From Cordilura impudica (lineage: Eukaryota; Arthropoda; Insecta; Diptera; Scathophagidae): a stretch of DNA of 64,000 nucleotides. Position 1 is the first letter of the stretch. Every line of letters begins with the position of its first letter. The DNA is taken from assembly GCA_963682025.1 (NCBI GenBank), contig OY821519.1, forward strand, positions 136,996,094-137,060,093. The letters are read 5' to 3'. This document shows positions 44,614-54,886 of the stretch, one piece after another. The notes under the pieces were generated by a model, which made no database searches, was not told where the DNA came from, and saw nothing but the letters and a program-made list of their open reading frames with translations. A program made the position numbers and the translations under genes.

Positions 44614-45551
44614 CCCTTTCACGACCAATGGGATATATATGTCCCATTTTAATTTTTATTTATTTATTTAAATTAATTACAAAGCAAAGTAAATTTGTAT
44701 TCTAATTTGAGTCCAGGGATAAGCCGGGTGACAGACCAAAGCCTTCTGGTGGGAACCCAACCCACGACCCCCGAATACGATAGTTTTGGCTTTCAGACCT
44801 TACGAAAAAAGTTGACACATGTATTCTCAGGACCTAAGACGGTGACCTCAAATTCTGAAAATTGTGTTTTTTTTTTAAATCATATTTGGTTGTCATTAAT
44901 TCGGATGTTATTGAACCAAAAACATTAAAATTTTGATATAACATTCAACATTATCTATGATTTTCAGAAACTCTAAAATATTTGGAATCGGTTTATTATT
45001 CAGCAAAATTCAGTACGGGACATATATGTCTAATTGGTCGGCAATGAAAAAAATGATGTTTTATAGGTTTCTATTTTTATTAAATTAAACAAATTCATAA
45101 TATTAAATCAACAATTAATTAAACTATAAATAAAAACACCTAGAAAAAGGTTAATTCTAAATATCTCAAAAACACAAAATCAGTTATGGTAATTTTCGAA
45201 GCAATTATAGTTTTTTGAAACAAAAATGTTTTTTAGTACAAACTAAAAAAGTGGTAATCGATCCTCTGTGATCTATATTTCAAAATTTGCAACAAATACA
45301 AAACCAAAGCTACAGTTATTTATGTAAAAAATAAAAACAAAAATCAGTGACTTGCTTTGAGCGGATTATATGAGTTGCTAATTTTGACTGTTGACGACCA
45401 ATGGGATATATATGTCCCATGGATTTTTTCCTTGAAGGAATTAAAAAAAATTTTTTTTGATGACACTTTTGTTTAGACATGTTGGGTCGTTAAGTATGAA
45501 TCCAAAAAAAAAAAAAAAAATTTCAGCAGTTAAGGTTCGGTCATGACAGGG
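44614..45551. mobile_element. piggyBac-type MITE 2 (TTAA, TIR CCCTTTCACGACC)
   Basis: 938 bp, flanked by TTAA (44610-44613 and 45552-45555). Ends are CCCTTTCACGACC and, inverted, CCCTGTCATGACC. A near-palindrome TGGGATATATATGTCCCA at 44629-44646 is repeated in direct orientation at 45402-45419, each time after ACGACCAA. The layout (end, CAATG or CCAATGG, palindrome, second copy toward the other end) matches piggyBac-type MITE 1 although the sequences differ. No credible gene inside. Confidence 0.8.
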
Positions 45552-45839
45552 TTAAAGTGTTTCATCTGTAAATCTCTAGGGAATTTACCCCTTGCTCTGC
45601 TGTCGAAATAAGAGTTTGTCTGAGATCTTTTGAAAAATATTTTGCGCCTAAAACGCGTCAAATCTCGATTGGTTCCATACATATCAAGTTTTATGAAAAA
45701 GAACGTCATATAAATATCTCTAAAACCATGCTTTCTAACTACCAGAACAAAATGAGATGCAGCTGAACTTATCAGGCTAATATCGTGTAAAAGATGAAGC
45801 AAGACCAAAGAAAAAATTCGGCCAAAGATTTTCAAATAT

Positions 45840-46400
45840 CAGGGTCTTATCAACAGTTTTCTTCAATTATTCTTCAATTTTAAATTTCTTCCGCTGCGCC
45901 AAATTTTTCAATAGGAATATAATCTGAGTGCTCTCCATCATTTTCGTGTACCTGTTTCCAAAAGAGATAAGAGAGATATCGCACCGTGTCACACTGCGTT
46001 GATTCTTGGAGATGATTTCACAGAAAATTTGAGTCGATCGTTCCACAAATGGCATTTTCGTCTAGTTTACCACCACGTGTTTTCTGGCTATTCAACAAGC
46101 TCAAAAAATCATTTTAAATCGGTTGAGGAGATAAAAGCCGAATTACATTTAACACGATTACAAAGAATTGGGAAAAATATTGTGATAAGTGGATTTTGCT
46201 GCTGGGGGATAACTTTAAAGGCGATGAAATTGACTTCGAAAAAGAAGTACTTGATCGTTCGAGGAAAATTTGTTTACCAATTCATGATGTTACATCATCT
46301 GTAAATCTAATTAGTTTTTCGGAATATCACACTTATTCAGTGGATGGTCAGGATTTGTTGTCTTCATTAAAAAAGCCTAAAACATTTGTAATGTATTCCT
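45840..46400 (+). pseudogene. Unrecognised coding-like fragment
   Basis: Two plus-strand frames join across a frame change near 46185. The first (from 45999) includes DDFTENLSRSFHKWHFRL, SGYSTSSKNHFKS and VEEIKAELHLTRLQRIGKN. The second (46196 on) includes LLGDNFKGDEIDFEKEVLDR, SRKICLPIHDVTSSVNLISF and SEYHTYSVDGQDLLSSLK. The composition is protein-like (balanced charged residues, no low complexity) over about 130 residues, unlike most random frames here. I do not recognise it. It is cut off by MITE family B copy 2 at 46420 and adjoins a piggyBac-type MITE upstream. It could be a transposon gene or a host gene fragment. Confidence 0.35.
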
Positions 46401-46419
46401 TCTTAACATATTGCATATA

Positions 46420-47194
46420 TCTGTGGTTTTCTACAATAACCGCGTATGTCAAAAAATCAAAATGTTCAGGTGAGCCAAAAAACATTATATTCGAAATTAT
46501 GGGCTCGATATAAAGTTTTTGGAGCTTTTTATTTAACAGTCCTGTAGATATTGGCAATAAATACATTGTATAAAATTTTGAGTCAAAAATTCTTCAGAGG
46601 AATAGATCCTAGAGAAGGATGAAAAAAACAGTATATAAATAACACTTAAAGTGTGTGCAGACAAAACAACTTATGTCGATAAATTTCGTTTTCTTTGAAA
46701 GAGAAAACTACCAGTGCAACTACATATTTAGACATAAGTTGTTGTTGCTTGAAAAATTGATTTTTTTGTTCGTCAACAAAAAGTTAACGGGACTTGGGGT
46801 GTGAATATAACAACGTATCAAGAATGATAGTGACAATAAATAACAGAAATAAACACACAAGTTTTTATAAGTGGTTATAAACTGAAAAATAATCCAAAAT
46901 TATTTTGCATTTTTTTTTTCAATTAATAACAACGTATGTCGCTATGTGTCGTTTTCTGAGAAAATAATTTATCAGCTATCAAACGTAGGTTGACATACGT
47001 CATTAGTACTGCAAATTAATTTAATAAACATTTCAGTTACGTCGTTATTTAAAGAAAAAACTCAGAAGTGGTCTCTATTTTTTTTTTTTTTTTAATTAAA
47101 CACATGTAAAGAGCGTTAAAAATTAATACATTTAGCATCGTTAACTCAAAACTGACAAAAATTGACATATGCGGTTATTTCAGAAAACCACAGA
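46420..47194. mobile_element. MITE family B, copy 2
   Basis: 775 bp with ends TCTGTGGTTTTCTACAATAA and, inverted, TCTGTGGTTTTCTGAAATAA. The left flank is TA and the right flank GA, so the duplication is imperfect. It contains a roughly 100-bp segment (GAAAACTACCAGTGCAACTA) that copy 1 lacks. Confidence 0.85.
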
Positions 47195-47972
47195 GATACC
47201 ATAAAAGTGAGTTGCCGCGCACGCAACTGATGAAAGAGGACTTTTTGTGAGAGCTATAGAAAAATTTTCCTAAAAAAACACATAAAATTCCGAAAAATGC
47301 ATGAAATCTTTATTTGAATCAATAGTACGGTCCATATAATTTTATGTTTTAAGATTATTTCATGCAAATGTTGACCGTGACTGCGCCTCAAATGGTCCTT
47401 CCGCTTAGTCTAATTTTGGCATACTCTTTCCAACATTTCGGCCGGTATCTCACGAATAAATGCTTCACTGTTGTCTTCCAATGCGTCAATTGAAGCGGGA
47501 TTGTCTGTATAGACATGAGCTTTAAAATAGCCCCACAAAAAATAGTCTAAAGGCATTAAATCGCACGATCTAGGCGGCCAATTGACCGGTCCCGAACGTG
47601 AAATAAAATGTTGACCGAACTCGCCTCTCAATAAGTCCATTGTTGCGCGTGCTGTGTGGCGTGTGGCACCGTCTTGTTGAATTCACATGTCATGCAAGTC
47701 AAGCTCTTGCATTTTGGCCAAAAAAAAAAGTTGGATATCATCTCTCGGTAGCGCTCACCATTCACAGTTACGTTACGATTCGCATCATCTTTGAAGAAGT
47801 ACGGTCCAATGATGCCACCAGCCCATAAACCGCACCAAACTGTGACTTTTTCTGGATGCAATGGTAGCTCTTCCAATGGTTCTGGCTGATATTCATGCGA
47901 AATTTAGTCACAATAGCCCGAATAGCAGCTTCAGTGGGTCGATTAAACTGACCATAAAATGGAAGAAGCGCG

Positions 47973-48702
47973 AATTAGATTTTCGTACCGTTCGATTATT
48001 TTTTTTAAAAAAGAAAACAAATCTTTATTTTAAATTTATTTATTCTTAACCATTGAATGAGGAGCTAAAAACTGACTCTTTATTTCAAATTAATCAACTT
48101 ATATACTATCATTACAATCGTAACTTAAAAACTAATTTTATTGAATCAGCATAAGTGTGTTTTGTTTCCGTTAGTTGTATTGGTAACAAAACAAACTTAT
48201 GTATGTTCTTATTCTTGGGAAAAATGTCTACAAAAAATAAATAATCTGTTGTGTTGCATTTTCGTTATGAGAACGGAAATGCAACTTTAAATTTTGGTTT
48301 AAATTTGTCATATGTTTGCCCATTGCTTAAAATGAATTTTGACGATTTAGCATAAGTGTGTTTTGTTTCCGTTAATGTTATTGGTAACAAAACAAACTTA
48401 TGTATGTTCTCATTAATTTATTCTTAGGAAAAATGTCTGTAAATAAAAGAAGTATTTTGATGTATTGCATTTTCGTTGTGAGAACGGAAATGCAATTTTA
48501 ATTTTAGTTTTTGTGACAATTCCCGTGAATTGTGAAATTATTTAAATAATATTGGCTCGTGCCAAGGGAATAATGGGAAACATCATAACATATTTAAATA
48601 ATATTGGCTCGTGCCAATAATTAGGGTTTACTAATATTACCAATTCTGTTTAAGAATTCCTCAAATTTGTCTGGGGTTTTTGTAGCATTTATATATGTAA
48701 CT
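47973..48702 (-). repeat. Errantivirus 3' LTR
   Basis: 730 bp; minus-strand start AGTTACATATATAAATGC, end CTAATT. It contains two diverged copies of a block of about 200 bp, each with GCATAAGTGTGTTTTGTTTC and GAGAACGGAAATGCA (at about 48150 and 48352 on the plus strand), and a duplicated AATAATATTGGCTCGTGCCA. AATAAA words near 48020-48035 (minus strand) could be the poly(A) signal. The last codons of env (48702-48621) lie inside this LTR. Confidence 0.93.
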
Positions 48703-50102
48703 ACTCCCCCATTTGGATTAGAATTCTCCAGAATTCTATTATTTAATTTTATTTTTATCTGTTTGTGTTTAGTTAAAATTAATAGAATTAAAGTAAGTAC
48801 TATAATTATTATAAAAAAATTACATCCATATGTTAATTTTGTGTGATATTTTAAAGCTTTGATATTATTTACATTATTTTTATGTTCTAATTCAATTTCT
48901 TGAAGAGATAATTTATGTGTAAAATTTTGAGCTTTATATGAATTTACAATAAGTTGTTTTTCTTTTATATTTTCAATAGTATTGGAAAAATAATAGTCTT
49001 TAATTCTTAAGGAACAATTACTGAAATTTATTAAATAATTTCCGTTTAACATAACTTTTTCGGAATTACAAGTTTCATTAACGCTGACATTTATTGCATT
49101 CTTAATTATAATTGTGTCTATATCTAATTGTACAATTTCAAAATCTTTGTTACTTATTAGTTGACAATTGTTTTTTATTACACAATGATCGCTTAATTTT
49201 AAGACTTTTAAATGTTTATTTTCTTCAAATGTATATGTTTTATTCTCAAACTCGAAGGTTTGTTCTATAATAGCATCTATTTCGTTATTGTGAATATTTG
49301 GTAGTGGAACAATAATTCTTAATTTAACTGTTATGAAATTCTTAGGTATTTTTACTCCTAAAACTAAGTAGGAACCATTAACAAATGTGGTACCAAACTC
49401 TATAAATTTTAGCTTATTATAGTCAATATTGTATTTTTTAATTTCGCTACTGGTTAGAATACTGGGGTGTACCAAACCATGTTTTGCAGAAATTACATTG
49501 TCTTGCAAATGTTCTATCCTATTCTTTATTAGTTGTATATTAGTCAATTTCTCTAAATATCTACTTCTATTATTTTCTATTTCTAAAAATTTATTTATAG
49601 AATTTAGCGCTTGTTGAATTTTTTGTCTGTCATTTGTAATTACCGTTTTTAAATGATTTATAGTTATATTAAAATAGTCATTAATTATAATTTGTTGATT
49701 ATTGTTGTCGACAATTTCATTAATATTAAACAAATGTTTCTGTATATTTTGTCTGTCTTCGTCATCCATAGTCCCAAACAACCATTTTTGTACGCTTCCT
49801 ATTCCATTAATTAGTCCTCGTCTTTGTCTATTTTGGCTTGGTAATAATGTCAGTAGTTTATTTCTAGCATCACTTAGTTCTAAGTTAAGCATTTCTTTAT
49901 TATCAATCTTCATTAAATTTATATTCTCTGTCATGCTGTCCAAAATATTTTCTATCTCGTGCAAGTTTATGATATGTAATATTATGTCCGTCTCTTGAAC
50001 TATTTCCTGATTTTTGATACTAATGTCTACAAATCCTTTTTGTTCTGTAATTCTTTCTATGTTCATTGATCCTTTAATCGTTGGTGTCCATGGGAGTATC
50101 AT
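48621..50102 (-). CDS. env: Errantivirus envelope glycoprotein
   Basis: A 493-residue frame, uninterrupted. Envelope proteins of errantiviruses resemble baculovirus F proteins and mediate membrane fusion. Visible here are a furin-type cleavage site RQRR (92-95), a following glycine-rich, fusion-peptide-like stretch starting GLINGIGS (96-103), several N-x-S/T glycosylation sites, and one membrane anchor near the C-terminus (about 427-443) with a 50-residue basic tail. The first 29 bases overlap the end of pol. The open frame starts without a signal peptide, so the true N-terminus is probably added by splicing, as known for gypsy-type elements. The frame crosses the purine tract and ends inside the 3' LTR, which is usual for this group. 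Confidence 0.92.
   Translation of the reverse strand: MILPWTPTIKGSMNIERITEQKGFVDISIKNQEIVQETDIILHIINLHEIENILDSMTENINLMKIDNKEMLNLELSDARNKLLTLLPSQNRQRRGLINGIGSVQKWLFGTMDDEDRQNIQKHLFNINEIVDNNNQQIIINDYFNITINHLKTVITNDRQKIQQALNSINKFLEIENNRSRYLEKLTNIQLIKNRIEHLQDNVISAKHGLVHPSILTSSEIKKYNIDYNKLKFIEFGTTFVNGSYLVLGVKIPKNFITVKLRIIVPLPNIHNNEIDAIIEQTFEFENKTYTFEENKHLKVLKLSDHCVIKNNCQLISNKDFEIVQLDIDTIIIKNAINVSVNETCNSEKVMLNGNYLINFSNCSLRIKDYYFSNTIENIKEKQLIVNSYKAQNFTHKLSLQEIELEHKNNVNNIKALKYHTKLTYGCNFFIIIIVLTLILLILTKHKQIKIKLNNRILENSNPNGGVVTYINATKTPDKFEEFLNRIGNISKP
48703..48712 (-). promoter_or_regulatory. Polypurine tract
   Basis: On the minus strand TGGGGGAGT abuts the 3' LTR start AGTTAC. This purine run resists RNase H and primes plus-strand DNA synthesis in LTR retroelements. 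It lies within the env reading frame (NPNGGVVT). Confidence 0.85.
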
Positions 50103-52509
50103 TAGTATTGTCCATAACTGAAAATTTAAAAGGTCGTTTAATGTTACAATAATGTACTCTCTCTAAATTGGATTTTTTATATTTTGGTTGTTCTTTATGC
50201 CTAACTGCCTTATAATTCTTTATGAATCCTTCATCCCTACTTTCGCTGTAGTCTTCTCTAGATCTGTTTAGTTTCTCTATTACTTTTCTTTTATTTTCCT
50301 CTAAATTTCTTTTAACTATACTATTTTCAATTTTTCCTAAATGTACGTCACTAGGTGTACATTTAATGCTTGAGTGATAACGCTCGTTATAGCTTCTAAT
50401 TGCTTTTTGGATCAATTGTTTTATTGGAATATTCTTCTCTGATTTATATAATATTCTGAATTTTTCGGCTATTGTGTTATGCAAACGCTCTATGTCTGCA
50501 TTACCCGTGTGACTGTTGGGTTTTGTTAGATGTAGTTCAATGTTTTCCTTTCCTAAAAATTCTTTTATTCGGAATGCTTTGAATTCATTATCCGCAACTA
50601 TTTTCCTTGGTTTTCCTATTTTAGAAAAATGATCTTCTAATTGCTCGATCAGAGTTACGTGATTTCTATCGTTTAACGGGTATGCTGCCCCAAATTTAGA
50701 AAATTTATCTATTACAGTTAGAAAATAATTTCTTTTCATTACATACGTGTCTATATGAACGATCTCATTTTTTTCTGATGGGGTTTCTGTGACTAAAAAT
50801 TTTGGTTTTATTGGTTTTCTATCGTATTTTATTTCCTGGCATATCTCGCATTGGTTAATTACCAATTGAATTAACTCCATGAGTTTTGGATAGTAAATTT
50901 TATCTCTAAGTTGGTTATATGTTTCGATTATCCCTGAATGCATACTTTCCCTTATGTGGTACAATGATATTTGTTTCACTGCTTCTACTTCGGTTTCTAT
51001 ATCTCTTGCTCTTATTGTACACTTAGTGAAATTAATTTGTTTATCGTTGGAAAACATTTCTATTAATTTTTCCTGAACTATGTTGTAACTTCTGTCCGAA
51101 AGTTCAGAAAATATTCCTACTTTACCCTTAGTGATATATTTTCTAAATATTTGTCCCATTACTTCAAAATCACTTTCCGATATAAATATTATCCTTTTTC
51201 CATGTAATACTTTTAATTCTTCAACTTTATTGTTTGTTATTATAATTTGCGTTTTATATTTATTTACTATTTCTTCTTTAATGTAAAAATGATCGTGTAA
51301 ATTTTCGTCTGCTGAATGGACTGTTGCCATAGAAACATTTTCATCTTCTACATTATCTATTATATTAAAATCTGATTCATTTTCCCATTTATTTCCAACA
51401 TTTTCTTCATTGACATTTTCTAATCTACTTAGAAAGTCTGCTACTCTATTCTCTTTTCCTTTCAAATACTCGATCGTAAAATCGTATTCACCTAATTTCA
51501 AGATCCATCTTTGATGTCTCGGCGACATATCCTTTCCCTTGTATTTTGTATGTAAGAACTTAATTGGTTGGTGATCCGTTAAGATCTTAAATTTTCTCCC
51601 GTAGAGATAAGGACGTAAATAATTGACACTCCATAATATTGCCAAAAATTCCTTATCCGTTGCTGCATAATTCCTTTCATGATTATTTAGGGTTCTTGAA
51701 ACAAAACAAACTGGATGTCCTTCCTGTGATAGGACGGCTCCAATCGCATAATTTGATGCGTCTGTGGTTAATGTGAACATTTTTCCAAAATCTGGATATC
51801 TTAAAATGGGATGACTACTAATTAACAATTTTAATTTTTCGAAAGCTTCTATATACGTTGGGTCATTTACGTTTACTTTTACTCCTTTTTTCAAATATTT
51901 GGTAATAGGTTGGGCTACCTTAGCGTAATCTTTTATGAATTTCCTATAATATCCTGTGAGCCCAAGAAAACTTTTAATTTGTTTCTCTGTTTTTGGTAAT
52001 GCGATTCCTTGAATTATTTTAATTTTGTTAGGGTTCGGTTTTAGTCCGTCTTTTGTCAAAATATGCCCCAAAAATTCTGTCTCTTTTTTCAAAAAATTAC
52101 ACTTATCTATCTGGACTTTTAGATTAGTTTTTTCTAAAGCTGTAAAAATCTCCGTGACTGCCTTTATATGTTCTTTCAATGATGTACTGAATATCAATAT
52201 ATCATCTAGATATACCACACAAGTTTTATTTATGAATTCTCTTAGAGTCTCATTCATAAGCCTTTGGAACGTTGCTGGTGCATTTTTCAATCCAAATGGC
52301 ATCCTTACAAATTCATACAGTCCATGTGGGGTCACAAATGCAGTTTTCTCTCTGTCTTGTTCCCTGACCAAAATCTGATGATAACCTTTCGCCAAATCCA
52401 AAGTCGTGAAGTATTGTGCCCTTCCCAGTTTGTCTAGGATTGAGTCTATATTTGGTAATGGAAATTTATCGTCGACAGTTATTTCATTTAGTTTCCTATA
52501 GTCCACCAC
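50074..52509 (-). CDS. pol: Errantivirus pol: reverse transcriptase, RNase H, integrase
   Basis: 811 open codons. RT domain: first catalytic aspartate in FTTLDLAKGYHQI (D38), PFGLKNAPATFQ, and YLDD at 100-103. RNase H: LTTDASNYAIGAVLSQ (D250), E287, LTDHQPI (D312), ENRVADFLSR (D358). Integrase: zinc-binding H518, H524, C554, C557, then catalytic D587, D640 and E674, with GNADIERLHNT around the last. D640 and E674 are separated by 33 residues instead of the usual 35. The first approximately 60 residues of RT lie in the preceding frame (see 52547-53269), so one frame change near 52600 separates protease from RT. The end overlaps env by 29 bases. It is the replication enzyme of the element, and all catalytic residues appear present. 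Confidence 0.93.
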   Translation of the reverse strand: MVDYRKLNEITVDDKFPLPNIDSILDKLGRAQYFTTLDLAKGYHQILVREQDREKTAFVTPHGLYEFVRMPFGLKNAPATFQRLMNETLREFINKTCVVYLDDILIFSTSLKEHIKAVTEIFTALEKTNLKVQIDKCNFLKKETEFLGHILTKDGLKPNPNKIKIIQGIALPKTEKQIKSFLGLTGYYRKFIKDYAKVAQPITKYLKKGVKVNVNDPTYIEAFEKLKLLISSHPILRYPDFGKMFTLTTDASNYAIGAVLSQEGHPVCFVSRTLNNHERNYAATDKEFLAILWSVNYLRPYLYGRKFKILTDHQPIKFLHTKYKGKDMSPRHQRWILKLGEYDFTIEYLKGKENRVADFLSRLENVNEENVGNKWENESDFNIIDNVEDENVSMATVHSADENLHDHFYIKEEIVNKYKTQIIITNNKVEELKVLHGKRIIFISESDFEVMGQIFRKYITKGKVGIFSELSDRSYNIVQEKLIEMFSNDKQINFTKCTIRARDIETEVEAVKQISLYHIRESMHSGIIETYNQLRDKIYYPKLMELIQLVINQCEICQEIKYDRKPIKPKFLVTETPSEKNEIVHIDTYVMKRNYFLTVIDKFSKFGAAYPLNDRNHVTLIEQLEDHFSKIGKPRKIVADNEFKAFRIKEFLGKENIELHLTKPNSHTGNADIERLHNTIAEKFRILYKSEKNIPIKQLIQKAIRSYNERYHSSIKCTPSDVHLGKIENSIVKRNLEENKRKVIEKLNRSREDYSESRDEGFIKNYKAVRHKEQPKYKKSNLERVHYCNIKRPFKFSVMDNTNDTPMDTND

Positions 52510-52546
52510 GAGTCTATATTTCTTTTCTCCTGAATTATCGATTTTT

Positions 52547-53269
52547 TTAGGAACTACTATTAAAGGGCTTGCATAACGCGAGGAACTTTTCCTGATTATC
52601 TTCTTCCATTTCCCTTATTTGCTTTCTCACTTCTGCCTCGTGTTGGGGAGGATATCTGTATAATTTCGAGTTTATTTGTTCTTCTGTTGTTGTCCTAATT
52701 TCGTGTTGAATTTTCATTGTACTAGTTAATCTATCTCCTTCTTTAAAGAATAATTTCTGGAATCTATTTAGAGTTTTTAGAATTTCTCTTTTTTCTTCTT
52801 CATTCAAATGCTCTAGCTGGATTCTGTCCTGAAATTCACTAAGAAAGTCTATTGCTTCTAATGTACAGATCTCTAAATTGTTATATGGATTTATTAGAAA
52901 ATGTTTTACTTTATCGTTAAATGAGATATATCCGTCTTCCAAATTTATCATTGTTTTAAAACAATTTAAAAGGTCTATCCCTATTATAAATTTATATCTT
53001 CGTCCCTTTAATTCAGTTACTTTCCATCTAATCTTTGCATAATGGGGTATATTAAATTCGTCAGGTGCATCCGTCACAACTTCATATCTAATGAAATCTT
53101 TTTTATTAATGGTACTAAACTTTATTGGTTCTTTTAATAAATTTTTTCTAAAATCTTTAACGTCACTGTCTATTAAACTAATACTTGCACCGGTATCTAT
53201 TAGTGCATCGTATATTTTTCCTCTTATTTTAATGTTTATGATGGGTAAATAATCGGAGGCTGTTTCCAA
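52547..53269 (-). CDS. Errantivirus protease and start of RT, frame-broken
   Basis: A 240-codon frame that opens without ATG, inside the last codons of gag and in the -1 frame relative to it. The aspartic protease active site is IDTGAS (24-29), which cuts the Gag-Pol polyprotein. The later part (HEIRTTTEEQINSKLYRYPP) is the lead-in to RT. Past about residue 220 the peptide stops looking like RT: a one-nucleotide frame change near 52600 moves the RT sequence into the frame of 50074-52509, and this frame ends soon after. I report the break but do not rebuild the protein. Confidence 0.88.
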   Translation of the reverse strand: METASDYLPIINIKIRGKIYDALIDTGASISLIDSDVKDFRKNLLKEPIKFSTINKKDFIRYEVVTDAPDEFNIPHYAKIRWKVTELKGRRYKFIIGIDLLNCFKTMINLEDGYISFNDKVKHFLINPYNNLEICTLEAIDFLSEFQDRIQLEHLNEEEKREILKTLNRFQKLFFKEGDRLTSTMKIQHEIRTTTEEQINSKLYRYPPQHEAEVRKQIREMEEDNQEKFLALCKPFNSSS

Positions 53270-54560
53270 AAAAAATCATTTCTATTGTTTTGTCCTTGCC
53301 TGCGTGTATCTTTCTTATCTTCAATATTTTCTACTATGTTATTAGGATTTATTTTCGTACATCTTAAATCCGCATAATCTCTATGGTCTTGCCTATCTTG
53401 CTCATAGTAATTCTGACTGCAACTGGTTCTAGAATTTCCTACCTGAATATTATCAATTTCCATTGGTTCAACCTGTCCTTGCCTAGGTTGACTCCAGCGA
53501 TTTTGACTTTCGTATGGCCTAGGGTTTCCTGATTGATTAAACCTTTGGAAATTTCCTGACGTTTTATTATAATTATTATTATTATTATTAGTTTGTGGAG
53601 CTCTATAGCGTCCTGAATTATTAAAATTGTTACCAAAATTATTGTTAAAGTTCTGATTAAAATATTTATGATTTTGATTAGAGTTAAAATTTTTATTATT
53701 ATTATTATTTCTGTTAATGTCATGATTAAAATAATAATTTCTTTGTCCTCTATTTTGATAGTTTTGATTTCGATTACAGTTATGATTTGAATTTGTATTA
53801 TCATATTTATTAGTCCTGTATTTTCTATATTCTGCCCTGATACAACTGTCTTCAAATCTTCTCTTTGTCAATATCTTCAATATATCATTAATGTTCCTTT
53901 CCTCATATATTTTATCTAATAACGTCCCTTGCGTCATTTCTTTTATTGTGTTTATTAATAAACTATCTATGTTTGATAAATCGATATAATGATCATTCTT
54001 ATAATAAATTATCAGCTCATCTGACTTATACTTAATATTCTGGATTTCGGTTAACAGCTCACTTACCGAATTTACTTTTAAATTTGCTATCATCCTGTAT
54101 AGTTGGTGTGGTTCAATGCTGGGTCTATAACGTAGTTTTATGGTTTCTTTAATTAGTTGCCAGTTGTCCGGTGTGGGTATATTGATGACGACATCTTTAG
54201 CTTGGCCTTGTATAACTTTGTAAAATATTGTTCTGACGGCCTCCTTTTTGAGATTTTCGTCCAGTATAGTCGACAAGAGATATTCCGTGCTGCTAAAAAA
54301 ACTGTTTACCGTTACTTCTCCTGTTCCGGTAAAAGTGGGTAGATGATTTATTGTCTTCAGAATGTTGTCCCTTGTACTGTTGTATGATGTTGCTGTTGTT
54401 GTTGTTGTTCTTGCAGTTCCAGATATGCATTTCGCAATTGTTCCAGTTGTTGCTCTCTTCTAGCTAACTGTTCTACTATATCTACTTGTGCCATTTCTGG
54501 GTGTGGTTGAGTTTGCTCCATTCTTCGCTGGTCGAATAATTTCTGTCTTCTAGAATACAC
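53236..54560 (-). CDS. gag: Errantivirus Gag, one frame break near the N-terminus
   Basis: The N-terminal frame (54560-54357, MYSRRQKLFDQRRM) contains a coiled-coil-like stretch ending in a glutamine run (QEQQQQQQHH). The main frame (to 53236) carries the capsid-like part (AVRTIFYKVIQGQAKDVVI, LKVNSVSELLTEIQNI) and an asparagine- and arginine-rich C-terminal half that probably binds RNA in place of CCHC zinc knuckles, as in many errantiviruses. The two frames are offset by one base; the change lies between about 54420 and 54340, in or just after the CAA/CAG repeat. The ATG at 54276 is therefore not the real start. Length is normal for the group if both parts are counted. Confidence 0.85.
53264..53280 (-). 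promoter_or_regulatory. Candidate -1 frameshift site between gag and pol
   Basis: Eight T residues in a row (minus strand, 53275-53268) lie where the gag and protease frames overlap, 30 bases before the gag stop. T TTT TTT fits the slippery heptamer rule (X XXY YYZ), and the protease frame is -1 relative to gag and lacks its own ATG. I did not identify a downstream structure. Confidence 0.6.
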
Positions 54561-54615
54561 TTTGTTGGTAATGGTGATGTTAATAACTTTTACTGTATGA
54601 AGTTTCTTCCTTTTT

Positions 54616-54886
54616 GTGGTTTCAACAAGTATTCACTGCACTGGATTTTTAGTGGTTTCAACAGGTATTCACTGCACTGGATTTATAGTGGTTTCAACAG
54701 GTATTCACTGCACTGGATTTATAGTGGTTTCAACAGGTATTCACTGCACTGGATTTATAGTGGTTTCAACAAGTATTCACTGCACTGGATTTATAGTGGT
54801 TTCAACAAGTATTCACTGCACTGGATTTTTAGAGGTTTCAACAGGTATTCACTGCACTGGATTTATAGTGGTTTCAACAGGTTACT
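54616..54886. repeat. 36-bp tandem array in the errantivirus leader
   Basis: About 7.5 units starting at 54616, 54652, 54688, 54724, 54760, 54796, 54832 and 54868 (partial). Each unit reads GTGGTTTCAACAGGTATTCA then CTGCACTGGATTTATA, with one to three changes. The array sits between the primer site and gag, the position of the Su(Hw) insulator in gypsy. Because the unit is a multiple of three, two frames stay open through it; neither is a gene. Confidence 0.95.

Noticed and set aside
49429..49998. Plus-strand frames of 62 and 98 codons
   Set aside because: They are shadows of the env gene on the opposite strand.
53439..53855. 138-codon isoleucine-rich minus frame
   Set aside because: Out-of-frame reading of the asparagine-rich part of gag (AAT repeats read as ATA/ATT).
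54616..54886. CRISPR-like array
   Set aside because: Units are contiguous without unique spacers and lie inside a retroelement leader in eukaryotic DNA.
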